Source of the DNA: Caenorhabditis remanei
Lineage: Eukaryota > Nematoda > Chromadorea > Rhabditida > Rhabditidae
Assembly: GCF_010183535.1 (NCBI RefSeq)
Contig: NC_071331.1
Span: 16,616,001 to 16,680,000, forward strand
Direction: 5' to 3'
DNA: 64,000 nt
This document shows, piece by piece, positions 1-11,414 of this stretch (position 1 is the first letter of the stretch; each line of letters begins with the position of its first letter). Under the pieces are notes generated by a model. The model worked only from the letters and a program-made list of their open reading frames with translations. It did not search any database and was not told the DNA's origin. Position numbers and translations under genes: made by a program.

Positions 1-356
1 TCATTCCATAGTTGGGCATACTTCTGCTCATTGATATCACTTGGTTTCTCACCAGAATTCATCATTTTCTGAATAACTGCCCATTTTTCATGAACTCTGT
101 CAATATCTCCGACTCCTTTTCTGTGACTGAAAAAGTGGAAATCAAAATTCGAATTTTATCTCCGAGCTTACAGAATATTCTCTTTGATTGTTTCTAAATT
201 CTTCTCATCGAGAAGAAATTCAAAGTTCAAATCTGGTCGAAGAGATGGCGGTGTTGCGTCCTCTTCAGAAGTCGAAGCTTCTGTTGATGTGTATCTTCTG
301 GCTAGACCAAATTTCAAATTTCTGCTTCGAATAGCCAGTTGAAACAGTCTTCGCAT
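1..356 (-). CDS. sars-2: Mitochondrial seryl-tRNA synthetase, N-terminal exons only (cut by left window edge)
   Basis: Charges mitochondrial tRNA-Ser with serine. Two exons are visible. The first (about 356-183) begins with a basic, Arg-rich stretch, MRRLFQLAIRSRNLKFG, like a mitochondrial presequence, and ends near RPDLNFEFLLDEKNLETI. A donor at about 182 and acceptor at about 136 join it to a segment with HRKGVGDIDRVHEKW, which resembles the start of the SerRS tRNA-binding coiled arm; that exon runs off the window. The catalytic core is not present, so the call rests on N-terminal similarity only. An ATG at 371 is also in frame, but an acceptor-like tgcag lies just before the ATG at 356, which suits a trans-spliced leader. 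It lies about 190 bp downstream of the TFIIH p62 stop, consistent with being last in an operon. Confidence 0.6.
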
Positions 357-543
357 GTTTAGATTCTGCATCAATAGGAATGTAGCATTTTGAAAGAAAA
401 TGTGAAATCAAAGATAATAATTGAACAAACAATTTTATGGGAAATTTTAATTCGATAAAGGATAACTTTTATATTTAAAAGTGGGATATATTCACAACAT
501 TAACGAGAAAGACTTTTCAAAAGAGTAATAGATCATAGTCAAG

Positions 544-3036
544 TTAATTAGGTTTCTTCATTTCATACGATTCAAACTTCTGAAGAGCGAGATCAATCAT
601 TTGGACGCAATGTTCAAGATTTGTCGGATCGATTTCCTTATTTCTACTCAATTGTTCATCCTTGAATTTACTCAAAGTTGTTGCCATGCGAATTAATTTC
701 TCTTCTGTTTCGGTGCTCACAGGAGGAAAACATTTCCAGAAATGTCTGCAGAGCTCTCGTACCGAACTGTGAATATCTCGCATTTTTGTGAGTTCTGAAG
801 CAGTCTGACACCATATTTCCGGTGGAGGTGCACCATCTTGTTCATCTCTCAAAGCTTCTTCAGTTTCGAAAATTTCCATCCCTTGTTGATCCAACAACAT
901 CTCGTTACGATGAAGGATACCCTCCACAGACCAATTGCTGAAATAGTCAGCCACGATGCCTTTGTATTGTTGCATTTCTCTTTTGGAATAAACTGATTGT
1001 GTTGCTTTAGCCGATGAATTGATACGAACAAGTTGAACTTCTTCTTGACTTTCTTTCTCAGCAAGATCATCAGATTCCAGTCGACCCTCTGTTTCAACCA
1101 CAAGTCTCTGAAAACGACCGTTTAAAAAGTATTCTCAATAAAAAATAACTAACGTCCAGAACACCAAATCCTTTCTTTTCTTTTCCAGCAGAGGTGCTTG
1201 CTTCTCCGGATTTCCATGAACTCGCAAGAATCTTTTCAGATAAATAGTTGCATCTCTTGATGAGAGTATTCCTTGTTGACTTTGGCAACGATTCAGATTT
1301 CTGAAAAAAGACGTGGGGATCTTATTCTAAATGTTAACTTACATGAACGAAATCTCTCAAACCATTGTCGTCAATATGATCCAAATCGAATCGTTTTCTT
1401 TGAACTTTCTCAGCAGACATCTTCGTCATTTCTTCATCATCGTCACGAACACATTCTGCGAATGGATCTTTTGGATTCGGAAGAACTTCTCTTTCCCGAT
1501 GGAAATAATGAGATTGAAAGAATTTCTTCCAGAACGTTTCTTCTGACATTTCATGTGGAACCAATTCGAGGTTTTTCTTTTGCACTGAAAGAACAACTGT
1601 CAGAAATATTACTAAATTGTTCCCAACCTGTTGGATATGTTGTATAAATCGCTTGAATGATTTCTTGATTCAAATTCAACCTGACGCCATTTGTTCCTTC
1701 CTGTTGAACAATATTTGCAAGAAAGGCCCCATTAATTCCAATTTTGTCTTCCGAAACACCTTCTTGCTGATAGTAATCTGACCAGAAGTCTTGCGGAGTT
1801 ATCGTTTTCGTGTATACCAAATTTTTATAAAGCTTTTCCAGATTACGATCTTCGCATAAAATTTTCTGCTTCGCTTCGAGTTCCGTGTTCATAGATTTAC
1901 TTTCCACTGATTTAGCCAGCTAAACAAAATTTTCGATTTGTTTTGTGTTTATTCGTGTTCGAATACCGCCGCATGATGGTCATGCAGAATTTCGTCCACC
2001 GCTTGTTTCAACTTCGAATTTTTTTTCGGTATTTATATAACGGATTTTGATGAAAATTAATGTTTTATTTTTAATGAGTTTATAAATACCCAATTCCGTC
2101 AATTTTTCGATTTTTGCATTTAAAATATACCTAATTTAGTGAAAAGCGGATGAACCGGAGTTGTTCAAAAGTTTCAAAAAATGAGGCAGAATGATGCGGA
2201 GTTGAAGAACATCTCGAAGAACAACCGAAAGAAAACGAAATATTTTTTGATTGTGTGCATCAAAAAATTCACGAAATTGGGTATAAATTTATAAACAGTG
2301 TTCGTTTTTTCCAACCTAGACTAAAAAAATAAACGAAACAAAAAAAAACGAGGAAGAATGGTAGATATTAAAGAAAATGGTCGGTGTTCGCTTTTAGAAC
2401 TGTTACGATGTAGAACTGCTGCGTTATGGAACTCTTGTTCAATAGGGCGCGTTTGGGATAAACGCAGATCGATAATAATACAAACGAGCTTTATTGTACA
2501 AGAGCTCCTTATGAATAGTAAAATTTCCAAAAGAAAGTACCGAAGGTAATTTCAAAGTTGAAACGAGCGGTGGACGAGTTTCCACATGCCCATCACGAAG
2601 TGATTTCCGCGAACGACACCCCAAACGGATCATACCTCATTAACACGTTTACGATGCTGAGTGAGAGCATTCTGTAGTTTCACTTTAAAAACATCTCGTT
2701 CTTTCAGTAAATCCTCCTTTGAAGATCCAGGATTGAGAAATACAAAAGTAGCTTGTTCGTCATTTGCTAGATTCAACTGCAGCTGAACTTTCGATTTGTG
2801 AGGTGGAGATACTCTTTGACCTAGAAATATTATAGTTTACAAAACAACTTCCTTTTTATTTCTATTTCACCTTTAATGTGAATAAATTTACAAGTGAAAA
2901 CTTCTGGACTTGCGTTATCTCTCCATTCGACGTAATCACTGAACAGAGCCAAACGGCCAATTGGTGACCTTCCGTCTCCAGCTTTTCTGTACTTTACGTG
3001 GTCAACTCTTATCAATGCTTCAGTTTCATCAGTCAT
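544..3036 (-). CDS. gtf-2H1: TFIIH core subunit 1 (p62 / TFB1)
   Basis: Core subunit of transcription/repair factor TFIIH in the nucleus; its N-terminal PH-like domain contacts activators and XPC, and its BSD domains pack against other core subunits. The first two exons (about 3036-2830 and 2822-2634) encode the PH-like region. After a roughly 710 bp intron, the exon from 1920 has a BSD motif (LYKNLVYTKTITPQDFW). The next has a second BSD with FWKKFFQSHYFHRE and DPFAECVRDD, very close to the animal p62 signature. The C-terminal exon (1101-544) is helical and acidic. The start ATG directly follows aatttcag, a good trans-splice acceptor, and the stop of the upstream Integrator gene is 185 bp away. 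The 710 bp intron is large for this gene and I see nothing convincing in it. Confidence 0.9.
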
Positions 3037-3221
3037 CTGAAATTCAGCAAACTATGGGAGTTAGTAAAATTCAACAAACTATTGAAGTAATTTGCAACAA
3101 AAATATAGGATGGTTGTCAAACCAGAAACAGTACGTTATTGCAATTCAAATTAATTAAGGTTTATTCTGCAAGATAGTTTATGAAACGAAACCCGAATGA
3201 TTCTGACCCGAAATGATATGT

Positions 3222-6039
3222 TCAGTTATATGGTCTTCGTATTGGTGGAGGAGTACCAGAGCCCCCTCGTTCAAGATTCCGAAGCCGTTCTATTCTTTCA
3301 ACTCTTTCTGTCCGTTCAATTCTATCTGGACGATCTGTTCGTTCTGTTCTCTCTGATCGGTCTCCTGATGTAGAAGGACTCGCAGGCTTTTCTAATTTCT
3401 CCATCAGTTGTAAATATAGAGGGGCTTTGTTTCCGTGTGCTTCTCTTCCAACAAATTCTCTTCTGATCTGAGATTCTTTCTTCTCAAGCATATCGCACAT
3501 TTTCGCAAAAATGTTAATCTCGATATCTGAAACAAATATTTAATTTGCAAACTCAACAATCTATTAGTTCACCTTTAGCCAATTGAATCGGTTTTTCTTT
3601 CACTACTTCCACTTTGGATATTTTTCTTTTTTGAGAGGGCAGTCGATGTCTGTCAAGCGAGTTATTCAAAAACGTTGTCAATGTATTCTCGGAATCTTCA
3701 CTTTCGTCTGATTCCTCCGCTTCTTCTGAATCTGAATTTTCAGAAAAGTCTGAAGAATCAGAAGAGTCGGAATCCTCGCTCTCTTCTCCGTCGAAAAATG
3801 GTGATTTTGGGAACATGCTGTAATTCGAACATTATATCCAACAATTTATTACAAAACTGACTTGTCCACTGCTTCATAATCTTCAGCATCTACCTTCAGC
3901 AGTTTATCAGCACCCAGAGTAGTCATGAATGTCTTGTAAATCTGACTGTGACGATCGGAGTAAGTGACATATTTCACCAAATGTTTTGCCAGTTCTACAA
4001 TTGCTACTCTAATTTGTTCCTCTGGATCCGATAAATCTTCGACTGGGCATAATTCGATATCCTCCTCTTCTGGGACAATGAATTCTTTTAAAGCTCTCAT
4101 TTGATGAATTTTCATAATTTTCGCTTTGCATTGTTCGACATCAGCAGGCGTCAATTTCTTCTTCGTTATCATTGTAATTAGAGGTTCCAGCTTGTTTGTA
4201 ACATTTGGTTGAAAAATGAAAGTATCGTCCGCATATGCTGGGATATTTTTCGAGATTCGTGAAAAACGTTTCTCAATATTTGAGTTCTTGAGCGCTTTCC
4301 ACTTCTTTTCTCGTTTTTCCGTCATGTCTTCGTTCATTCTGTTTTTGGCAACCAGTTTCAGCTCCATCTGTTTGTAAGTGTGTTTCAACTGATTGAGATT
4401 AATCGGATCTTTAGGGCCGTACGTGGCTTTTGGAAACTTGACTTGTCGAACCACTCGGCTCTTGTCAAACTCTGAATCAAAACAAAATAAGAAAAATTGG
4501 ATGAGTACTGAGGGTCTATATCAAAAACACACTCACTCTTCTGCATGAAATCGATTTCCTGAATGAAAATTCGACCACGATTCGCTATCAGAATATGAGA
4601 AACTAATTTTTCCGGCATGTTCATTCCGAATTCTGAGGTTTTCTGTAATAAATATTTTATTAGGAAATGTATGAAAAAGGGAAACCTCAGAATCTAGCAT
4701 GACACATCTTCCATCACGGACAAATTGAGTCAAACAAGCAGAAGGGCGAGAATAAGCAACAGCTGTAGTGCAAGGAACTGCAGCACCATGATATGGAAAC
4801 TTAAAATGAATAAAATTAAACCTTTTTAATCCGGATAAACATCTTACTAAAGACCACCTTGATTTTGGCGCTGTAGTCCAGGTTAGTCTAATTGAGTCGT
4901 ATGTCGGTCCTTCATCTGCTCTCCCTTTTTTACTCTCTATCTGTATACAAAAGGTTTGTTGGAATTAAAATATTCTCAATGATAAACCTACAGCAATGAG
5001 CTCTTTTTCCTTGAGCAAGGTATGCACTTGGCCAGAATGAAACAGTTCAACATCATAATTAGTGGATCCCCGATTGTCTTCTTTCATTGGTATTTTAGTG
5101 ACTGTTGTCGAACCAAGATCAAAGGAAGCAACGAGAAGAGAATGGATAGCAACACACATATCTGTTACTTTTCTTGAAATTACCCAAAACTTCAGAAGTG
5201 GAAGTTCAGGATGCTCTAGAAGTGGGTGAGTTTTCACAGTGCAATCTTCTCCAACAGCATAATAATTTACGATGAACACCCGAAGTGCAGTGATCGGACA
5301 GAATCTGAATTAAAAAACAAAATTACAGATAACAAAGGTAGACACGAACGTTTTGTTCGACGGAGCATTTGCAATTGAATTTCGTGATACAACGAGACTG
5401 GCAACTTCCTTTTGTAATGCCTCCATTTCGTCTTCTGTTTTTAACCTTGTAAATAAAATAAGGTTGCCTTTATTTTCTACTGTTGAAAACAACGGAGTGT
5501 TCTTCAGTTCATTAGTAACTCGAACAACTTCAGAGTTTTGAGACGTCCTCTTGTCTACAAAATGTTCAAATTCACATATTTAGAAACGAAAGAAATTACT
5601 AACTGAGATTATATCGAATATCATAATTGTACTCTTTCTGTTCTGGAGTTTCCACTGCAAGTGCTTCAATTGCCATAGTCAATCCACCAACTGGAGTAAT
5701 ATCTGTGTTTGATTCAGATGGCCGACCAATTTCAACCACTATTTTTCCAAGCTCTTCTCGTGACAATAACTTATTCTTCCATTCAGTCTCCAGCATTTTA
5801 CCCATATAATCCGCAACAGCAAATCGAATCGGAATATTTCCAAGTGGATAGACATCGGCCAGAACTCTTTGCATTTCAAATAATCCTTCCATGCACCAAG
5901 TCCAAATGTCTTTTTTGAACTCTACCTTTTTCTGCTTCGGACCCTCTCTGATTGCTATATCGAAAGTTTCATTGGAATCATCTATAAATTTGGCGCTTCG
6001 ATCCAACATAATTACGGTTTTCATTTTCAGTTGCTCCAT
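3222..6039 (-). CDS. ints-13: Integrator complex subunit 13 / Asunder homologue
   Basis: Nuclear Integrator module subunit (INTS13/ASUN), acting with INTS10/14 in snRNA 3' processing and promoter-proximal termination; also linked to dynein recruitment in animals. The N-terminal exon (6039 to about 5605) starts with KTVIMLDRSAKF, the vWA-like opening of the family. Middle exons carry RPSACLTQFVRDGRCVMLDS and VSHILIANRGRIFIQ, matching conserved Asunder blocks. An acidic Ser/Glu/Asp tract lies in the exon at 3816-3553. The last exon has REFVGREAHGNKAPLYLQLM, the family's C-terminal cleavage-module-binding signature, followed by an Arg/Glu-rich tail rich in repeated RTER/RIER units. It starts 195 bp after the fnta-1 stop and ends 185 bp before TFIIH p62, so it is probably the second gene of an operon. 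Exon joins were made by eye. Confidence 0.85.
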
Positions 6040-6233
6040 CTTAATGAGTTATATGAAAAACGAAGAAATAATATTTTCTGTGAAATATAGGTACATGGTG
6101 TGATGTTCACACACAACAATAAACACATTCAATGAAAAATGGCACGAACATAGCCTTTATCAGATAAATAAGTAGAACATTTCAATATACATTACGGAGA
6201 TTGTCAACGGGAAGAAGGAGACTATTGTTGTGC

Positions 6234-7347
6234 TTATTTCGCGGCCACTTTAGTCTGACTTTTGATGAGCATGGTTTGAGCAAGAAGGCTTTGATGTTTG
6301 TAATAATTAATGCGAACGGGATCGATTGATTGGAGTGTCTTGTAAAGCTGTAATAATGAAATACAAAAAAAGTAGTTTTTTTGGTAGCTCACTTTCTTAG
6401 CTCTCTCCGCACTTTCTTCTGCCGCTGTTTGGTTTTCGATGTTTTCCAGCATCATGTCAGCAATGAACGCAAGAAGAAATGGCGATCTTTTGTCTTCTGG
6501 AGTCGTTTCGTACAAGTCTTCTACAAAGCTCACGACGTTACTGTCAGAAGTAATACCATTCGTAATCAGAAGACCGGTCAGATAATTCCAAGCGCTTTCG
6601 TTGTTTGGAATATTTTGAATGAACTCTTTCGCCAGACTGTAAATGAAATGGTTAATCTGTAATATATGACGAGTCCCACTTTATCTCAATATTGATACGG
6701 TCTTTGTCCTCGGTCTTATCGTGCAATGTGAGCATGAAGTATCTATAGTTGTAGGCCGAATTATTGCGACTGTCGATGAGAAGCATTTTCAGGGCGAAAG
6801 TGAGTTCATCGTCAAGGGGAACTTTGAAAGTTCGGACAACCCACTGGCGGTGTTGCCAGGCATGATAGTTTTTTTCTTCTTCTCTGATTACTTCGGAACA
6901 GAATCTGAGTTCATCACTGACGGCGCTCTCGCCCATTAACTCTACAATGAAACGTCTGTGATGCCAAACTTGATAATTTTTCGATGACTCTTGAATGATA
7001 TCGTCCAAATATCGCATCTCCTTCTTGAGATCCCAGCCCAACTCTGTGAGGCAGACGCGCCGATATTGCCAAACGGTGTAATTAGCCGGATTCAATCTGA
7101 TGCAATCTTCGAGAAGAGCCATCACACGAGGAGACTTCTCATTCTTGATCAGAACAGCTCGGAAGTAGGCGAAAGCGTCAATAACTGAAATAAGATACTT
7201 GAAAGACCAAATTTACTACTATTACTAACAGTCTTCAGTAACCGCGATTTTGACAGCAACTTCCTCGTTTTTGCTTGGGTAAATCGGAGTTACATCTTTC
7301 CAATCAGCATTGTCCTTGTACAATGGAGAAGATGAAAACTCGTCCAT
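6234..7347 (-). CDS. fnta-1: Protein farnesyltransferase / geranylgeranyltransferase-I alpha subunit
   Basis: Shared alpha subunit of FTase and GGTase-I, which attach prenyl groups to CaaX proteins such as Ras and Rho in the cytosol. The large central exon contains successive PFTA helical-repeat signatures: NPANYTVWQYRRVCL, SKNYQVWHHRRF, EKNYHAWQHRQWVV and NNSAYNYRYFML; a fifth, NESAWNYLTGLL, is in the following exon. The start, MDEFSSSPLYKDNADW, precedes the typical short acidic/aromatic lead-in of this subunit. The stop follows KVAAK. About four exons span the locus. It is the most upstream gene of the minus-strand cluster and shares a 326 bp region with the divergent COG8 gene, so the operon promoter should lie there. 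Confidence 0.93.
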
Positions 7348-7673
7348 TTTCGGTTATCTGGAAATGTTTATTGCTTGTATATATTACAGGCGTCATACGT
7401 TTGCAACTGGGTGGAAAATACAATAGGTTTAATTGCAAACTGTTTGATAAAACGAATGGGTTCTCTTTTTATAGAAAACTTCGGTTTTTCGAAGAAAATT
7501 CGCAAGAATTTGGTATAAATACGACAGGAATCGAATTTGTTTTCAAAACCGATGGGAATGCATGTTTGCGTAGTTTCGTATACATTGTGTGAACACTTCG
7601 GCTCTCGTGTCGTTTTACGGGCAGCCAACACGATTTCTTATCGCGTTTTGGTAAGTTCTATCCGCTCGAAATC
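7348..7673. promoter_or_regulatory. Divergent promoter region between fnta-1 operon and cogc-8
   Basis: 326 bp between two divergent start codons. It is AT-rich and shows no open gene. A gtaagt donor at about 7651 could end a non-coding or leader exon for COG8, but no matching acceptor is compelling. It is the only promoter-sized region upstream of the minus-strand operon. No specific factor site is claimed. Confidence 0.5.
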
Positions 7674-10600
7674 ATGGATCCTGATTTCAATTTTCAAGGT
7701 GGAGATGACATTAGAAGCATGGGGTTGGAAGAGATGCGTAAGTAACGTTGTTCAAAGAAGAATGTTTTTAAAAACTGTTTCCAGGGCGTCAGAAAGTGTT
7801 GCTTGCAAGTGAATTGAAAGCGATTGACGCACAGATCAGTGATCTAGCGTTCAACAACTATGGAACATATGCAGACGCTGGAAGAGCTACACATGATTGC
7901 TCAAAAACAGTAAGCGCTCTTATCAGTTAATTGATATTCAGTAGTAGTATAATCTCGAATCTTACAGTTTGGAGAAATGCGGGATAAGACTGTGGATCTT
8001 TCGGTTCAAGCCGATGAATTAACCACTGCTTTTCAAGAGTTTCGCGTCAAAGCTAAGCAACTTTCTGATGAACAAGAGTTAGTTAAGAAAGCACTTGATA
8101 AGTCAAATCCAATTTGGGAACTTCTGACTCTCCCTTCGGTAAGGAAAAACACACTTCATGCTGTAATTACTCGATGAATTTCAGCGCATGGATATCTGCA
8201 TTCGAGCTGGTTACTATGATTTGGCATACACGCTGACTAATTATGGAATGCAACTCCAACAACAAACTCAACTTTGCAGAAATCCACTTATTAAAGTAAG
8301 CAAAACTAATCGTCTCTAAACTCTGAGTTTTCAATTTCAGAAAGTTGCTGACCATCTTGTTGAAGCTCGATCTTATCTCCTTGAAGAGCTTTTCAATAAA
8401 TTCGCTGGACCATTAGACCTCGCTGAATCAATCAAAGTTGTGAACAATGTTCGAAAAATGCCATATTTGACTGCAAATCAGTTGAGAATCGCCGTTCTCC
8501 AACATCGAGATATTTATTTGGAGAAACAGATTTTGGACATTTCGGTATGATCAACATTATATTTATTCAAAACAACCAGAATGAAAAAAGAAAACGAAAT
8601 GAAACCATGTTAAAAAGATATCAGTTCTGCAAGTAAGCGTCCCCCACGATCACACGAAGATATCGTTTTCCACTTGGAAGTGGGACAACCTTGCACTTGT
8701 TTGGATCACCTCCGCAGAGCTCATTGATAACTCTTTCCTGACTGAGAGATGGTTGTGCGATCACATTGTCTCCTGAGATCCAGTTAACAGGAGTAGCAAC
8801 TGGAGCTTTGGTACCAAGTTGAACTCCGTCCACCATACGAAGAATCTCACTAAAAGTGATTGATTAAACACATGAGTAGCTAATCTCGACTTACACGAAG
8901 TTTCTGCCGAATGTAGCAGGATAGAGAATCTTCGACTTCAGCTTTCTATCTGGTCCGAAGAGCATAACAGCTCTGGCTGAGAGACAAATTCCTTGCGAGT
9001 TTTGCTCGTCTGGATCGATCATTCCCAATTCAGTGCAAATTTTTCGATCAGTATCAGCAATGATTTCGAACGGAAGATTGTTTCCTCCATTGAAGCAGCC
9101 CGTGACTAATGCATTAATATCCTTTGCCCAGTCACGGTGAGTTTCCGATGAGTCGATGCTGATTGCGAGAATCTCCACATGACGCTTATTGAACTCTGGT
9201 GCAAGTCTGACAAGTTCGGCCAGCTCGGTAGTACAGACAGGGGTGAAATCGGCAGGATGACTGAATAGCATCAGCCAACTAAAAAATCGTATTTTTTCAG
9301 AAATTCAGTTATGATTTTAAAAACTTACTTGTCTCCGATGTAACTGTGCAAGTTTTGATTCTTTCTGAGATTGGTCTCAAATGTGAAATTTGGTACGGTG
9401 TCTCCGAGCTTCATCTTTGAGCTGAAAAAGAAAAATAGAAATGGACGTTGTAACAAAACTTTTGAAAAGTGGGCTTGGGGGGAGGTTTGATTGAAGAAAA
9501 AATAAACAAAAAACTATTTGCAGGGAAACGTCGACATGATTGTCCAGGCTATCGAAATCTACCGTACCAGCATGTATGACACTCTCGTTCTCTATCTCGC
9601 TGTTTTTCCCGAGAATGAAATTGTCAAGAAAAATGTAAGTTGAAATTTGAGAAAACATTGTAATACAAAGTACTATTGTAGCCAAACACCGACCCGCGAT
9701 GGGAATCATGGCCAGTGTTGCCTCCGAATTCTATTCTTTCTCAATGGGTTATTTCAAATGTCAGAAAGATGTTAGATCTCATCACGAAAGCAGATGTAAA
9801 GTAAGGAATGGTAAATTGAGTTACTTCATCAAAATGATATATTCAGATCAGCTGTTGATCTCTCTGCTGTATGGACCAAGTTAATGGCCATGGCATCGTC
9901 GTTCGGAAGGATGGGGATCGATTTCCGTCCACTGATCGCTGGAAGACTCACAAAGCTAGTGGAGCAGAGATTCCGTCAGAATGTACAAGACTCAACGAAT
10001 CGTTTAACAGGGTCTTCCCGAGATATTGTTATGATTGGCATAGATCCTTCTTCCTTGCCTCAATTTGAGTCTTCTCCTGATTCCCCACCAGTAGCAGCTG
10101 CTGAACTTAGTCTATGGGATGATATGACGATTTACGCAAATGGTATTGTCGATGCGCTCAACGGATTACGATTCATCTTGACACCCGTGGTTCTATCAAC
10201 TGTAGTTGTTGCTCTGCGAGATTCAATCCGATCCATTCTGACGTGGCTTGCAACATCTCACTCCAATTCTGCCAATTTTTCACGAGCCGTGCGTATAGTT
10301 TGTACAAGCGTTGCTCCATTCTTCGAGAAATGCATCGCTTTCTTCTTCCCGCCAGCCACGGTCAGCAAAATATTCGGTTCTTCAATATCAAAGCAGCAAT
10401 ACGTAAGATTTTCCAACTAATTATTTTCATTCTAAAATGAAATGTTCCAGCTTCAATTTATCGAACTTGACATGAAACAATTGGCTGCATCATGTGATGG
10501 AGCGGACAAAATCGAAGATATTGTCAAGCCACTTTTACAGAAGAGAACGTTGGAAGAAATAGGATTGGATACTGTATTGCAACCAAAACTAGAGCAAGAA

Positions 10601-11110
10601 AGTGGCCCGGCCAAATTTTTCTTGGAGACAACTCCTGAAGAAGACGCACCAGTCCCAAAAGCGGAAGAAAATGAAAAAGAGGATGAGAGAAGTGTGAAGG
10701 AAAACAATCCTACTATTATGAGCGAGTCTGTAACAAAAAATCAGGGAAACCCTGAAGATTTGGAGAAGCATGAAGAAGATCATGACGAGAAGCCCATCTT
10801 CGTCATCAAAGATGAACAGTCTGCACCAGTCGCAAAGATTGCAGCAGAGCCTCAATTAGAGTCGATTCCGGAGCATGCTGATTGCATGGCATCAGAAAGC
10901 CAGCACCCAATTGAAAACGATTTAAAAATTGACCATGATATCCAAACAGCAACAGTCCACATTGATAGAATGGAGAAGGAAGAAGGTAATTTAGAGGAAG
11001 GAGAAGACTGGGGATGGGGAGATGAAGATGCGGAAGAAGCACCAATAGATGAAGTTAAAGAAGAAATCGAGAAGCTGAAATCGAAAAAGAAAAGCGGAAA
11101 AGATGAATAA
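7674..11110 (+). CDS. cogc-8: Conserved oligomeric Golgi complex subunit 8 (COG8)
   Basis: Subunit of the COG tethering complex, lobe B, needed for retrograde intra-Golgi traffic and glycosylation. Exons: 7674-7737; a 5' cluster to about 8546 encoding a coiled N-terminal region and RMDICIRAGYYDLAYTL, where the COG8 family has its Dor1 helical repeats; then, after an intron of nearly 1 kb, an exon beginning GNVDMIVQAIEIYRTSMYDT, matching the conserved COG8 block before the TQYRAIF-like motif. Further exons carry SLWDDMTIYANGIVDALNGLR and end in an extended acidic tail (from about 10,620) finishing in a DWGWGDED element and a Lys-rich terminus. The tail is Glu-rich and looks disordered. The large intron holds an entire antisense peroxiredoxin gene. 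Confidence 0.88.
8621..9414 (-). CDS. prdx-6: 1-Cys peroxiredoxin (PRDX6 type), nested in a COG8 intron
   Basis: Reduces hydrogen peroxide and lipid hydroperoxides through one peroxidatic cysteine. Three exons on the minus strand: first from MKLGDTVPNFTFETNL; second containing HPADFTPVCTTELAEL, with the peroxidatic Cys in the PxxxTxxC motif; third with the C-terminal domain (APVATPVNWISGDNVI, PSGKRYLRV). The middle exon also has NLPFEIIADTDRKI and GICLSARAVMLFGPDRKL, typical of the Prx6 subgroup. Spliced length is near the usual 220-230 residues. The whole gene lies between the COG8 exon ending near 8546 and the next near 9522, on the opposite strand, so transcripts from the two genes overlap in antisense at the pre-mRNA level. 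Confidence 0.93.
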
Positions 11111-11414
11111 ATTTTATGTTTTACCTGTATTTAATTTCGGATCATAACGTTTAAATTACTGTGATGCAATTTAAGAAGTATAAATTATTTGGAACGGTTA
11201 ACGAATCGAGAAAAAACTTATAAACAAATGTTATAATAGAAAAATTTATTATGACAGGGGTGAGAGTGAGACAGGGAAAATGATTACACAAGTATCACAG
11301 TAAAAAGCGAAACATGAGTAGATAGATTACAATGGAAAATTAGATGTTAAAATCTAAATATCAACCAGATTATTTTGATTACAGGGATGAGAGATCCAAT
11401 AAATACACAGTGAA
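11111..11414. other. Convergent 3' region between cogc-8 and acyltransferase
   Basis: About 300 bp between two facing stop codons. AT-rich, with room for both 3' UTRs. I see no gene, repeat or structured element in it. Confidence 0.5.

Larger units (their letters stand above)
1..7347 (-). other. Probable four-gene SL2-type operon (fnta-1, ints-13, gtf-2H1, sars-2)
   Basis: Four genes are read in one direction. Distances from stop to next start are about 194 bp, 185 bp and 188 bp, within the narrow range usual for nematode operons. Acceptor-like sequences occur immediately before the downstream starts, clearest for TFIIH p62 (aatttcag directly before ATG at 3036) and usable for sars-2. The only long upstream region is on the far side of fnta-1. 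Linkage of general transcription, RNA processing, prenylation and mitochondrial translation is the usual housekeeping mix of worm operons. Inference from spacing; SL2 use is not visible in DNA. Confidence 0.7.

Noticed and set aside
2358..2549. 63-codon plus-strand frame inside the large TFIIH p62 intron
   Set aside because: No splice sites, no recognisable protein sequence and no partner exon; probably chance in an intron of about 710 bp.
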